From positions 1 through 64,000 of the forward strand of contig JALNYZ010000021.1 in the NCBI GenBank assembly GCA_023229575.1: a stretch of 64,000 nucleotides of DNA, written 5' to 3'. Positions 1 through 7,781 of the stretch are shown one piece after another. Source of the stretch: Prolixibacteraceae bacterium (GTDB lineage: Bacteria > Bacteroidota > Bacteroidia > Bacteroidales > Prolixibacteraceae). Each line of letters begins with the position of its first letter. Positions within the stretch are counted from its first letter, which is position 1. The notes below the pieces were generated by a model. It made no database searches, had not been told where the DNA came from, and worked only from the letters and a program-made list of their open reading frames with translations. Position numbers and translations under genes: made by a program.

Positions 1-43
1 TAATTTAAACAAAATATAAATTTATCTACTATTTATCCAATTG

Positions 44-75
44 TTTGGACATTGTATAAAAAAAAACTATTTTTG
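44..75 (+). promoter_or_regulatory. Bacteroidota-type promoter of rpmH
   Basis: TTTG at 44-47, then 20 bases, then TATTTTTG at 68-75, which matches the primary sigma consensus of this phylum (TTTG, 19-21 bases, TAnnTTTG). Transcription would begin near position 82, leaving a leader of about 43 bases before rpmH. Confidence 0.7.
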
Positions 76-124
76 CACTCCTTAAATAAGAGAAATAAAG
101 TCGTAAATAAAATATTTCCCAGAG

Positions 125-283
125 ATGAAGAGAACATTTCAACCTTCGAACAGAAAAAGAAAAAATAAACACGGATTCCGTGAGAGAATGTCAACCTCAA
201 ACGGCCGTCGCGTTTTGAATGCCCGTCGTGCCAAAGGTCGTCACAAACTAAGCGTTTCTGACGAGCCAAGTCACAAGAGATAG
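125..283 (+). CDS. rpmH: 50S ribosomal protein L34
   Basis: A 52-residue, strongly basic protein beginning [20 protein letters not shown], with the L34 signature of an early PSNRKR block, a GFRxRM block and an NARRAKGRH block. L34 is a small component of the large ribosomal subunit. The usual family length is 44-50 residues; the extra residues are a short C-terminal tail ([10 protein letters not shown]), as seen in Bacteroidota members. The ATG at 125 is the only plausible start. It is a single-gene unit: a consensus promoter lies upstream and a strong hairpin terminator begins 23 bases after the stop. A longer reading frame on the opposite strand is only its shadow. Confidence 0.97.
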   Translation: MKRTFQPSNRKRKNKHGFRERMSTSNGRRVLNARRAKGRHKLSVSDEPSHKR

Positions 284-306
284 TATACAAATCCTACTGA
301 TTTGAT

Positions 307-349
307 AGACAAAAGGTAAAGAACAAGATTCTTTACCTTTTGTCTTTTG
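307..349 (+). terminator. Rho-independent terminator after rpmH
   Basis: Perfect 17-base stem, 307-323 pairing with 329-345, with a 5-base CAAGA loop and TTTTG after it. A/T-rich flanks on both sides could let it act in both directions, but only rpmH points into it. Confidence 0.85.
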
Positions 350-380
350 TGGCCATTCGTGAGATATTTTGAAAATTCGA

Positions 381-388
381 TACTTTTG
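381..388 (+). promoter_or_regulatory. Possible -7 box (TACTTTTG) upstream of mqnE
   Basis: TACTTTTG fits TAnnTTTG, but no TTTG lies at the proper distance upstream. If it is used, the large palindrome at 414-600 would be inside the mqnE leader RNA. Confidence 0.35.
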
Positions 389-413
389 TACTGATTTAGA
401 TTCAAGGTCGATT

Positions 414-600
414 AACAGATTGCTTCACTCCGTTCGCAATGACGAAGTATCCTAGTTGAAATTGGTTTAAGGAAGGGAAGAATGGGATGGCCGTTACTGG
501 TCGCCACTTTAACGGAAACTAACGGCCATCCCATTCTTCCCTTCCTTAAACGCTCTAAATCAACGAAGCCGTCATTGCGAACGGAGTGAAGCAATCTGTT
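414..600. repeat. Large interrupted palindromic element (MITE-like)
   Basis: Two nested pairs of perfect 30-base arms: 414-443 with 571-600, and 467-496 with 520-549. Imperfect internal loops separate them. The outer arm contains GCAATGAC / GTCATTGCGAACGGAGTG, a motif I recognise from dispersed repeats in many bacterial genomes; spurious translations of it give the CERSEAI peptide often seen in databases. A single strand could fold into one hairpin of about 190 bases. It carries no transposase and no convincing target duplication. Confidence 0.85.
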
Positions 601-640
601 GATTATCATCCATTTCTTAACAAAAAAACGAACATTACCT

Positions 641-1765
641 ATGTCATCTGCAATATTGCCACTGTTTGAGTATTCAGGATTATCCAAAAAGTTGATTCAA
701 ATTGCTGAAAAGGTCATAGCAGGAAATCGCATTTCCCCGGAAGAGGGGATTTTGCTTTTCCGGGAAGGATCCTTATCCTATTTGGCAGTGCTTGCCGACC
801 ATGTTCGCCACCGCATCAATGGAAAGCAAGTTTTCTTTAACCGCAATATCCACCTTGAACCAACGAATATCTGTGTCAATCATTGTGCCTTCTGCTCCTA
901 CCGTAGAAAAAAAGGGGAGGAAGGATGCTGGGAATTGGGTATTGGTGAACTGGTTCAAAAGGCACAAAGTCATGCCCTGGCCGGCATCACCGAGATTCAC
1001 ATTGTAGGCGGGGTTCATCCTGACAGGGATATCCATTTTTATGCCGATTTGATTGCTGAAATCAAGAAAATTCTGCCTGCGGTTCAAATCAAAGCGTTTA
1101 CCGCCGTCGAGATAGATGCAATGTGCCGCTTCGCATCCATGGATGTCAGGGAGGGGTTATCTCTTTTAAAGGATGCAGGACTTGTTTCCCTCCCCGGTGG
1201 TGGCGCCGAGATCTTTGACGAGGTGTTGCGTGCCAAAATCTGTCCGGATAAGACAGATACCGAAGGATGGTTAAACATTCACCGAACTGCACATTTACTT
1301 GGGATTCCAACAAACTCGACCATGCTTTACGGACTTATAGAAGACTATTCGCACCGCATTGACCATCTCTCGCGTTTGCGAAACCTGCAGGACGAAACCG
1401 GAGGGTTCAATGCATTTATTCCGCTGAAATTCAAACATTACAACAACAGGTTTTCACATATTGAAGAACAAACTACCATTGAAGACCTTAGAAACTATGC
1501 CGTTTCACGTATATTCCTCGATAATGTACCTCACCTTAAGGCCTACTGGCCCATGATCGGCAAACAGTTAGCACAGCTATCACTGGCATTTGGCGTAGAT
1601 GATCTTGACGGAACCATTGACGATACAACAAAAATTTATTCCATGGCGGGCTCCGAAGAGCAGTCCCCGGTTGCAACGACCGATCAGCTTACCGAAATGA
1701 TCAGAGGCGCTGGATTGACTCCTGTTGAGAGGGACACTTTGTACAATGTGATAAAAGTTTTTTAA
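641..1765 (+). CDS. mqnE: Aminofutalosine synthase (radical SAM)
   Basis: 374 residues. MqnE joins 3-[(1-carboxyvinyl)oxy]benzoate to S-adenosylmethionine to make 6-amino-6-deoxyfutalosine in the futalosine route to menaquinone. The radical-SAM cluster motif CxxxCxxC is seen at C78, C82 and C85, followed by an EIHIVGGVHP strand and the family block around DETGGFNAFIPL. MqnE is favoured over the related MqnC because of the GLIEDYSHRIDHL and KAYWPMIGKQLAQLSLAFG segments, which match MqnE. I chose the ATG at 641. A TTG at 599 in the same frame would start inside the palindromic repeat and add 14 unlike residues. No other menaquinone gene is in the window. A repeat begins one base after the stop. 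Confidence 0.9.
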   Translation: MSSAILPLFEYSGLSKKLIQIAEKVIAGNRISPEEGILLFREGSLSYLAVLADHVRHRINGKQVFFNRNIHLEPTNICVNHCAFCSYRRKKGEEGCWELGIGELVQKAQSHALAGITEIHIVGGVHPDRDIHFYADLIAEIKKILPAVQIKAFTAVEIDAMCRFASMDVREGLSLLKDAGLVSLPGGGAEIFDEVLRAKICPDKTDTEGWLNIHRTAHLLGIPTNSTMLYGLIEDYSHRIDHLSRLRNLQDETGGFNAFIPLKFKHYNNRFSHIEEQTTIEDLRNYAVSRIFLDNVPHLKAYWPMIGKQLAQLSLAFGVDDLDGTIDDTTKIYSMAGSEEQSPVATTDQLTEMIRGAGLTPVERDTLYNVIKVF

Positions 1766-1883
1766 GAGTGACTAAAGTGCGCTAAAGTGCCTAGAATGCC
1801 TAAAGTACTTCGCCACAACAAAATATTTTACGGAGATCATTACTTTAGGCACTTTAGTACACTTTAGGCACTCGAGGCACTTT
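1766..1883. repeat. Inverted GTGCCTAAAGT repeat element (family B)
   Basis: Left arm 1768-1809 is made of degenerate copies of AGTGCCTAAAGT. Right arm 1842-1883 is made of the reverse complement (ACTTTAGGCACT). The A/T-rich loop contains TACTTCGCCACAAC. The element starts one base after the mqnE stop and ends about 48 bases before the next gene. A related element lies between the two ftsZ genes at 52995-53101 and shares the block GCCTAAAGTACTT next to the loop. Confidence 0.85.
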
Positions 1884-1931
1884 CTCAAGGAAAAATACCT
1901 AAATTTACGCATCAATTTATATCACCTGTTC

Positions 1932-2711
1932 ATGCATCTAAAGGAATTCCTCCTTAGCAAAATTTTCAGAAAACATGTGGCGGCAGCAATTCTGCTGACC
2001 ATTGTGTTACTTTGGCTGACCATACTTATCCTGTCATTCTATACCCACAGGGGAGAAAGTCTGGCCATTCCTGATTTTACAGGGATGACGATGAATGAAG
2101 CCCGACAGGTCGCAAAAAAAATGAACCTGCGTTTTGAACTGGAGGATTCTGTTTATAAAGCCAACAGAAAAACAGGGACCATCCTGATGCAAAAACCAGG
2201 TGCCGGTCACAAGATCAAGTCGGGCAGAATGATTTACCTGACATTGGTCTCCTCGGTTCCGGGACAGGAAGAGGTTCCAAAAGTAACCGATATCTCGCTG
2301 CGGCAGGCAAGGGTATTGCTCGAATCCAAAGGATTTGCAGTTGGAAAGATCGAATTTATTCCCTCCGAGTTCAATGATCTGGTTCTTGAGCAAAAATGCA
2401 AGGGTATCAGTGTCTTACCTGGATCCCGCCTTGACAATGGAGCAACCATCGACCTTGTAGTCGGACAAAACGGAGGCAGCTTCGAAACATTTGTCCCAAA
2501 TTTCACAGGAATGACAATGGACGAAGCGTTGTTATTACTGAAATCCAGACAGTTACAATTTGGAACGATACTGTATGATGCCTCCATAAAAAATCAATCA
2601 GATTCCATGGCAGCAAGAGTTATCAACCAATTACCACAGGCAGATTCGACCCTGTTAATTCCGGCAGGAAGTGCAGTCAACCTTGTACTTTCGCTGAGTC
2701 CAAAGGAATAA
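1932..2711 (+). CDS. Membrane-anchored triple PASTA-domain protein
   Basis: 259 residues with a short cytoplasmic N-terminus, one membrane helix (about 16-37) and three PASTA domains (roughly 44-110, 113-180 and 186-257). Each domain opens with a proline-containing strand such as IPDFTGMTMNEA or VPNFTGMTMDEA. PASTA domains bind muropeptides or beta-lactams in penicillin-binding proteins and kinases. Here there is no kinase or transpeptidase domain, so the role is probably structural or sensing at the cell wall. The gene lies 18 bases before rluD, with ddl beyond, an order I recognise from other Bacteroidota. That supports co-expression with wall synthesis, but the molecular function is not established. 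Confidence 0.88.
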   Translation: MHLKEFLLSKIFRKHVAAAILLTIVLLWLTILILSFYTHRGESLAIPDFTGMTMNEARQVAKKMNLRFELEDSVYKANRKTGTILMQKPGAGHKIKSGRMIYLTLVSSVPGQEEVPKVTDISLRQARVLLESKGFAVGKIEFIPSEFNDLVLEQKCKGISVLPGSRLDNGATIDLVVGQNGGSFETFVPNFTGMTMDEALLLLKSRQLQFGTILYDASIKNQSDSMAARVINQLPQADSTLLIPAGSAVNLVLSLSPKE

Positions 2712-2729
2712 CCAGGTATCCAACATTTC

Positions 2730-3806
2730 ATGAGCCAACAAGACGATTCCATTTTTGAAGAGAACGAACTTTCGGAAGAGAACGAAGAGCTAGCCGGACA
2801 GTTTGAGCACCACCGTTTCATTGCTGACCCGGGACAGGGGTTGATGCGTGTCGATAAATTTCTTTCAAACCGCATTCTTGGAACCTCGCGTAACCGGATC
2901 CAGATGGCTGCAGAGGCCGAAAGCATTCTGGTGAATGGCAAACCGGTAAAATCCAATTATAGGGTCAAACCCAATGACGAGGTAACAGTGGTGATGGATT
3001 ACCCTCGCAGAGAGCTGAAAATCATACCGGAAGATATCCCGCTGAATATCGTTTACGAAGATGAGGAGTTGCTGGTGGTCAACAAACCTCCGGGACTGGT
3101 CGTACATCCCGGTCACGGAAATTACAGCGGAACATTAGTCAATGCTTTGGCATTCAGATTTCTGGGACTTCCGTTGTATGGTGGGGATGACCCCCGCCCG
3201 GGACTGGTACACCGGATCGATAAAAACACGTCCGGTTTGTTGCTCGTTGCGAAGACTGAGCACGCCAAACTCAATCTGGCGATGCAATTTTTCATGAAAA
3301 CCACCAAACGGCAATATGTTGCCCTGGTGTGGGGCAACCTGGCATACGATTCTGGCACCATCGAAGGGAATATTGGCCGCAGCAACAAAGACAGACAGGT
3401 ATTCACTGTCTATCCCAGCGGAGATCACGGAAAGCCGGCAGTGACCCATTACACGGTGCTTGAAAGACTTGGGTATGTCAATCTGGTAGAATGTGTCCTG
3501 GAGACCGGTCGTACACACCAGATCAGGGTTCACATGAAAGAGATTGGCCATCCGCTTTTCAATGATGAGGTGTATGGGGGAAATAAAATTTTGAAAGGAA
3601 CCACTTTCACCAAATACAGGCAATTTGTTGAGAATTGCTTTACGCTACTTCCCCGCCAGGCATTGCATGCCAAAACACTTGGTTTTATACATCCAACTAC
3701 CCACCAGGAGATGATTTTCGATTCAGAATTACCGGAAGATATGCAGGCCTGCATTGAGAAATGGAGGAATTACCTCACAAACAGGGAGGATAAGGATAAA
3801 GGATAA
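2730..3806 (+). CDS. rluD: 23S rRNA pseudouridine synthase, RluA/RluD family
   Basis: 358 residues. An N-terminal S4 RNA-binding domain (about 38-85) is followed by the RluA catalytic domain with the motif GLVHRIDKNTSGLLL; D164 is the expected catalytic aspartate. Family members isomerise uridines in 23S rRNA; RluD itself acts on helix 69. Assignment to RluD rather than another RluA paralogue rests on the S4 domain and the PASTA-rluD-ddl neighbourhood. The last residues (EDKDKG) and the TAA stop are encoded by GGATAAGGATAAAGGATAA, part of the repeat that fills the next spacer. The natural C-terminus has therefore probably been altered by the repeat. Confidence 0.9.
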   Translation: MSQQDDSIFEENELSEENEELAGQFEHHRFIADPGQGLMRVDKFLSNRILGTSRNRIQMAAEAESILVNGKPVKSNYRVKPNDEVTVVMDYPRRELKIIPEDIPLNIVYEDEELLVVNKPPGLVVHPGHGNYSGTLVNALAFRFLGLPLYGGDDPRPGLVHRIDKNTSGLLLVAKTEHAKLNLAMQFFMKTTKRQYVALVWGNLAYDSGTIEGNIGRSNKDRQVFTVYPSGDHGKPAVTHYTVLERLGYVNLVECVLETGRTHQIRVHMKEIGHPLFNDEVYGGNKILKGTTFTKYRQFVENCFTLLPRQALHAKTLGFIHPTTHQEMIFDSELPEDMQACIEKWRNYLTNREDKDKG

Positions 3807-3972
3807 AGTAAAAAGGATAGAGCAAGCAAGGATAAAGGATAAAGTTAAAAGGATAAAGTGAGCATTTGAGCTGGGATTTGAAATGAGGTTGCGAATAAAA
3901 AATAAAAATAATTTCAGGATTTTAGATTGTGGCGTTCTTACTTTATCCTTTATCCTTTTAACTTTATCCTTT
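3786..3972. repeat. Inverted AAGGATAAAG repeat element (family A, copy 1)
   Basis: Copies of AAGGATAAAG on the left include a 24-base arm (3835-3858) that is perfectly complementary to 3948-3971. The element overlaps the end of rluD and stops about 36 bases before ddl. Closely similar elements occur at 27795-27960 and 43356-43573. Confidence 0.88.
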
Positions 3973-4007
3973 GTTTTTTGGGCAACAAAAATACCAATAA
4001 TGAAATT

Positions 4008-4991
4008 ATGACTAAAAAAAACATCGCCATAGTTGCGGGAGGCGACTCCTCCGAATTTGTTGTCTCAGTTCGTAGCAGCGCCAATGTCTATAGTGCCATA
4101 GACCGCCATAAATTTACGCCGTGGCTGGTCTCTATCCGTAATGGAAACTGGAAGGTGCTGGAGAATGACCAGGAGATTGCCACGATTGACAAAAGCGATT
4201 TTTCCTTTGTCATTGATGGACAGAGAATTTTGCTCGAATATGCGTACATAATGATTCATGGCACACCTGGGGAGGACGGCAATCTCCAGGGTTATTTTGA
4301 AATGTTGGGAATACCGTATTCCTCTTGTGGAGTTCAATCTTCTGCACTTACTTTCAACAAAAATTTCACCAATAAATACCTCCAATCGTACGGAATTATA
4401 ATGGCCAGATCGATTCGCCTGGTCTTGGGTGAAAAGCTGAATACTGGCGAAGTGGTCAAAGAGTTGGGATTGCCTCTGTTTGTGAAACCCAGTGCTGGCG
4501 GCTCGAGCTTTGGTGTCACAAAAGTGAAAGCTGTGGAGGAGTTGTCAGGTGCTGTTGAGAAGGCATTAAATGAGTCTCCTGAAGTACTGATCGAGCAGTT
4601 TATAGATGGAAAAGAGTTTACCTGCGGGGTAGTGAAAATTGGGGATAAAAAGATTGTCCTTCCGGTGACCGAGGTGATTCCTAAAAATGAATTTTTTGAT
4701 TTCGAAGCAAAATATACACCGGGAATGGCCGAAGAGATTACGCCTGCCAGAATCAGTGAGGCACTAACCTTGCAGGTGCAAGCAATCTCCTCCAAAATTT
4801 ACGACCTCTGCAACTGCAAAGGGATTGTTCGGGTCGATTACATTCTGAAGGACAATACCTTCTATTTTTTGGAGGTTAATACCGTACCCGGAATGACGGC
4901 TACCAGCTTTATCCCCCAACAAATCAAGGCGGCAGGGTTGAATCTGACGGATTTGCTAACTGAGATCATTCAAGATAATTTGAAAATGTGA
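4008..4991 (+). CDS. ddl: D-alanine--D-alanine ligase
   Basis: 327-residue ATP-grasp enzyme that joins two D-alanines for peptidoglycan precursors. Visible motifs are the N-terminal IAIVAGGDSSEFVVSVRS block, the ATP-grasp loop KPSAGGSSFGVTKV, and the C-terminal EVNTVPGMTATSFIPQ metal and substrate block. I chose the ATG at 4008 (MTKKNIAIVAGG). The frame stays open upstream to 3927, but that stretch only translates the family A repeat. Its product feeds MurF, encoded at 25.3 kb. The TGA stop (4989-4991) lies inside an octamer repeat that supplies the last residues. Confidence 0.95.
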   Translation: MTKKNIAIVAGGDSSEFVVSVRSSANVYSAIDRHKFTPWLVSIRNGNWKVLENDQEIATIDKSDFSFVIDGQRILLEYAYIMIHGTPGEDGNLQGYFEMLGIPYSSCGVQSSALTFNKNFTNKYLQSYGIIMARSIRLVLGEKLNTGEVVKELGLPLFVKPSAGGSSFGVTKVKAVEELSGAVEKALNESPEVLIEQFIDGKEFTCGVVKIGDKKIVLPVTEVIPKNEFFDFEAKYTPGMAEEITPARISEALTLQVQAISSKIYDLCNCKGIVRVDYILKDNTFYFLEVNTVPGMTATSFIPQQIKAAGLNLTDLLTEIIQDNLKM

Positions 4992-5054
4992 AAATGTGCA
5001 AATGTGCAAATGTGCAAATGTGCAAATGTGGAAATGTGGAAATGCGGAAATTTT
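4983..5054. repeat. Octamer tandem repeat (CAAATGTG) over the ddl stop
   Basis: Nine consecutive 8-base units: two AAAATGTG, four CAAATGTG, then GAAATGTG, GAAATGCG and GAAATTTT. The array begins inside the last codons of ddl and contains its stop. A unit of 8 is not a multiple of 3, so unit changes upstream of the stop would alter the ddl C-terminus. Confidence 0.9.
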
Positions 5055-5102
5055 CACAAAATTTGACTTCTGAATTGTGTACCTTTAAGAAAACATTTTA
5101 AC

Positions 5103-5429
5103 ATGACTGCTTCCGATATTAAACTTAGAATTTTTCGTCAGATTGATGCACTGGAGAAAGATAAATTGGACGAACTTTATGGCGTTCTGCTCAATTACAT
5201 CAATAGTCAGCAGGATATTTCTGAATGGGATATTTTGACTGAAGATCAGAAAGCCGGAATTTATGATGCGATCCAAGAAATTGAAACGGGCAAAGGAATT
5301 CCTAATCATGTAGTTTTAGAAAAACTTCATGACAGATATAAAAAGAGTAAGGAAATGTGTTCTGACCAAACACAACACGCTGTATTACAGAGAAAATTCT
5401 ACTCAAATCGAGATTTTAAGAATTTATGA
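5103..5429 (+). CDS. Probable antitoxin with altered C-terminus
   Basis: 108 residues. The first 80 or so resemble small antitoxins of RelE/ParE modules: a helical N-terminus, the segment SEWDILTEDQKAGIYDAI, then ETGKGIPNHVVLEKLHDRYK, where 'G.(G)IPHxxV' precedes the end in such proteins. The last 24 residues (from about KEMCSDQ) do not belong to the family; they read the remnant toxin gene in the wrong frame. A weak promoter-like TACCTTTA lies at 5080-5087. The gene is probably a relic left after loss of most of its toxin gene. The antitoxin assignment is by resemblance only. Confidence 0.7.
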   Translation: MTASDIKLRIFRQIDALEKDKLDELYGVLLNYINSQQDISEWDILTEDQKAGIYDAIQEIETGKGIPNHVVLEKLHDRYKKSKEMCSDQTQHAVLQRKFYSNRDFKNL

Positions 5430-5466
5430 CTCGCGTCAAAATCCACAGAATTTGATTTTTAAATGA
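5344..5466 (+). pseudogene. C-terminal remnant of a RelE/ParE-type toxin
   Basis: In the frame +1 to the antitoxin, codons from 5362 read LTKHNTLYYREN, then IEILRIYDSRQNP and stop at 5464-5466. This is the typical last beta strand and tail of RelE/ParE-family toxins. No start codon or N-terminal two-thirds is present. An internal deletion appears to have removed the toxin start and fused its tail, out of frame, behind the antitoxin. Confidence 0.7.
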
Positions 5467-5650
5467 GTGTTGTTGATTTTCAAGAAAGGTACAATGACCC
5501 ACATTCACCAACTATTTATTATTAATTTTCCACATTAGTTAATAACTGCGGTTAATAAATCTGTTGGTAATTTTCAACCTGCTGATTCAGGCAGGGATGG
5601 TAATAAAAATTGAAATTCAATTAAAATGACGGTTTTTGCCATCTCCTCAC

Positions 5651-5658
5651 TACCTTTG
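5651..5658 (+). promoter_or_regulatory. Possible -7 box of dnaB (TACCTTTG)
   Basis: TACCTTTG fits TAnnTTTG, 44 bases before dnaB. The only T-rich TTTG upstream is at 5635-5638, too close for a standard -33 box. Confidence 0.4.
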
Positions 5659-5702
5659 AAAAAGATGATCAAAAACTAACAACTCCTGATTATTAGCATA
5701 TT

Positions 5703-7262
5703 ATGGCCGAACCGCAGAATAATTACCGAAACAAGAAACAGCCCGTCACCACCATCGAACAATTGAATGCCTATTATGGCAAAGTTCCTCCACAGGCGAT
5801 TGAGGTTGAAGAAGCCGTGTTGGGAGCTTTGATGCTGGAGAAAGATGCTTACCATACCGTTCAGGCCATTCTAAGACCAGAAAGCTTTTACAAAGAGGAG
5901 CACAAAAAGATTTTCAATGCCATCAGGGAGTTGGCGGCCAAAGAAAAGCCAATCGATTTGCTGGTTGTCACGCAAGCATTGAAGAACCGCGGTGAGCTGG
6001 ATGAGGTGGGCGGACCGCTTTACATCACCCAATTGACCAGCAGGGTAGCTTCGGCAGCACACATTGAATTTCACGCTCGCATCATTGCCCAAAAATACAT
6101 CCAGCGAGAGCTGATACTGATCTCGTCAGAGATTCAGAGCAAGTCGTACGAGGATGCCATGGAGTTGAACGACCTGATCGATTTTGCCGAATCTTCACTT
6201 TTCAGGGTTACCGAAGGGAATATCACCAAAGAATCCCAACCCATTAAACCATTGCTTCAAAGGGCCGTTGAACAGATCGAAATCAACTCCAGGAAACCTG
6301 ATGGATTGAGTGGTATCGCCTCAGGATTTACCAGGCTCGACAACATCACCTCAGGGTGGCAAAAGACGGATCTTATTATCATTGCTGCCCGTCCTGCCAT
6401 GGGGAAAACTGCCTTTGTATTGACAATGGCCCGTAACATGGCCGCTATTTATAAAACCCCTGTTGCTGTCTTTTCGCTCGAAATGTCCTCCCTTCAACTT
6501 GTCAACCGTTTGATTTCAGCTGAAACGGAACTTGGCTCAGATAAAATCAAAAGTGGCAGGCTGGAGAACTGGGAGTGGGAAGTTTTCAACAGAAAACTCA
6601 AGAACCTTGAAGAGGCGCCTCTCTTCATCGACGATACTCCGGCCCTCTCCATTTTTGAATTCAGGGCCAAATGCCGGAGACTGAAGATGCAGTACAACAT
6701 TGGGATTATCATCGTCGATTACCTTCAGCTGATGACAGCCGGAGGAGATATCCGCGGCAACCGTGAGCAGGAGGTCAGCATGATCTCACGTAACCTGAAA
6801 GCTATTGCCAAAGAGATAGATGTACCGATTATCGCGCTTTCGCAGTTAAATCGTTCAGTTGAATCCCGAGACGGGAAAAGGCCGCAGTTGTCAGATTTAC
6901 GCGAGTCGGGCGCTATCGAACAGGATGCCGACATGGTCATGTTCATTCACCGTCCCGAATATTACGGAATCCTGAACGACCAGGATGGCAATTCACTCAA
7001 GGGTATTGCAGAAATTATCGTTGCCAAGCATAGAAATGGCGCCGTTGGCGAATTTCATCTCTCCTTCAAGGCGCATCTTGCCCAATTCAGCAATCTTGAT
7101 TCACCGCCAGAGGAGCACTCTTTCAGTAATCTTCACAGCACAAAAGGCAAAAACGTATTTCACTCCAAAATGAATGCGGAACCAAGTGTTGCCGAGAGCG
7201 ACAGGGGAATGCCGGAATTTGGCAGACCGGGTTCAAATTTTGCGGATGACACACCATTTTAG
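5703..7262 (+). CDS. dnaB: Replicative DNA helicase
   Basis: 519 residues, normal length for DnaB, the hexameric helicase that unwinds DNA at the replication fork. The N-terminal DnaB domain spans about 27-130. The RecA-like domain carries the Walker A loop ARPAMGKTA (229-237), the Walker B strand IIIVDYLQLM, and the SQLNRSVESR and DLRESGAIEQDADM blocks. No intein is present. The C-terminal 45 residues are a variable serine- and asparagine-rich tail. The stop codon directly abuts the ATG of the next gene (TAGATG), so the two are probably co-transcribed. Confidence 0.97.
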   Translation: MAEPQNNYRNKKQPVTTIEQLNAYYGKVPPQAIEVEEAVLGALMLEKDAYHTVQAILRPESFYKEEHKKIFNAIRELAAKEKPIDLLVVTQALKNRGELDEVGGPLYITQLTSRVASAAHIEFHARIIAQKYIQRELILISSEIQSKSYEDAMELNDLIDFAESSLFRVTEGNITKESQPIKPLLQRAVEQIEINSRKPDGLSGIASGFTRLDNITSGWQKTDLIIIAARPAMGKTAFVLTMARNMAAIYKTPVAVFSLEMSSLQLVNRLISAETELGSDKIKSGRLENWEWEVFNRKLKNLEEAPLFIDDTPALSIFEFRAKCRRLKMQYNIGIIIVDYLQLMTAGGDIRGNREQEVSMISRNLKAIAKEIDVPIIALSQLNRSVESRDGKRPQLSDLRESGAIEQDADMVMFIHRPEYYGILNDQDGNSLKGIAEIIVAKHRNGAVGEFHLSFKAHLAQFSNLDSPPEEHSFSNLHSTKGKNVFHSKMNAEPSVAESDRGMPEFGRPGSNFADDTPF

Positions 7263-7667
7263 ATGAAAAAAGCAGAAGCGATTATCGAAAGATCAACAGA
7301 TGGTACATGTACCATATATTGCGAAAATGATATGTTTTCGGGTGTTGGCAAATCGCCCGAAGAAGCCAATGCAGATATGTTATTTCAAATGAACTTTTTC
7401 AAAGAAACGGCTATTGAGAAAAGCTTTTCTTATCCTGCTTTTTTGGACGAGGAATTTGAGGTAGTTTACAAATTTGATACAGAGAGTTTGCTTCAATATT
7501 ACGCTGGGGTGATTACCCCTGCCGCATTGGAACGGTTGTCGGGGATACATCAGAAGCAACTTTGGAATTATCTGCACGGTCGCTCAAAGCCCCGTCGTCA
7601 GCAAGTTGAAAAAATAGAAAAAGCATTGCACAGCTTAGGCTCAGAGCTCATGTCCATAGCACTTTGA
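7263..7667 (+). CDS. Orphan HicB-like antitoxin with HTH domain
   Basis: 134 residues. The N-terminal part (about 1-45) resembles the HicB partial RNase-H fold (TCTIYCENDMFSGVGKSPEEA). The C-terminal part (about 90-130) is an Xre-type helix-turn-helix, LSGIHQKQLWNYLHGRSKPR, which normally autoregulates a hicAB operon. No hicA-like frame (a small dsRBD-type toxin) is found between dnaB and this gene or in the spacer after it. It starts immediately after the dnaB stop. It may be a solitary regulator or a relic of a lost module. Family assignment is fairly confident; its present role is not known. Confidence 0.8.
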   Translation: MKKAEAIIERSTDGTCTIYCENDMFSGVGKSPEEANADMLFQMNFFKETAIEKSFSYPAFLDEEFEVVYKFDTESLLQYYAGVITPAALERLSGIHQKQLWNYLHGRSKPRRQQVEKIEKALHSLGSELMSIAL

Positions 7668-7729
7668 TTTTAGGGCGGTTGAAGAGTGGTCCGACTTATA
7701 TGAAAGTTAACGGTCATATTAGGAGGGCA

Positions 7730-7761
7730 TTGCTAGAATGTTATCAAAATTATTAACTTTG
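7730..7761 (+). promoter_or_regulatory. Promoter of vapBC
   Basis: TTG at 7730-7732, 21 bases, then TAACTTTG at 7754-7761. This places transcription start near 7768, about 14 bases before the vapB ATG. Confidence 0.6.
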
Positions 7762-7781
7762 AATTCTAAAACTCATAGAAG

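Noticed and set aside
33..290. 85-residue frame on the minus strand over rpmH
   Set aside because: It is the antisense of rpmH and its promoter; its peptide is low-complexity and L34 on the plus strand is unmistakable.
412..687. 91-residue minus-strand frame containing CERSEAI
   Set aside because: This is the known spurious translation of the GTCATTGCGAACGG dispersed repeat.
3927..4007. N-terminal extension of ddl
   Set aside because: It translates TTTATCCTTT repeats (FILYPFNFILCF); the conserved Ddl start is at 4008.
4983..5054. CRISPR-like array
   Set aside because: Units are 8 bases with no spacers; no cas genes are in the window.
5062..5087. Promoter of the antitoxin relic (TTTG...TACCTTTA)
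   Set aside because: Spacing is only 14 bases and the last base of the -7 box is wrong; too weak to list as a feature.
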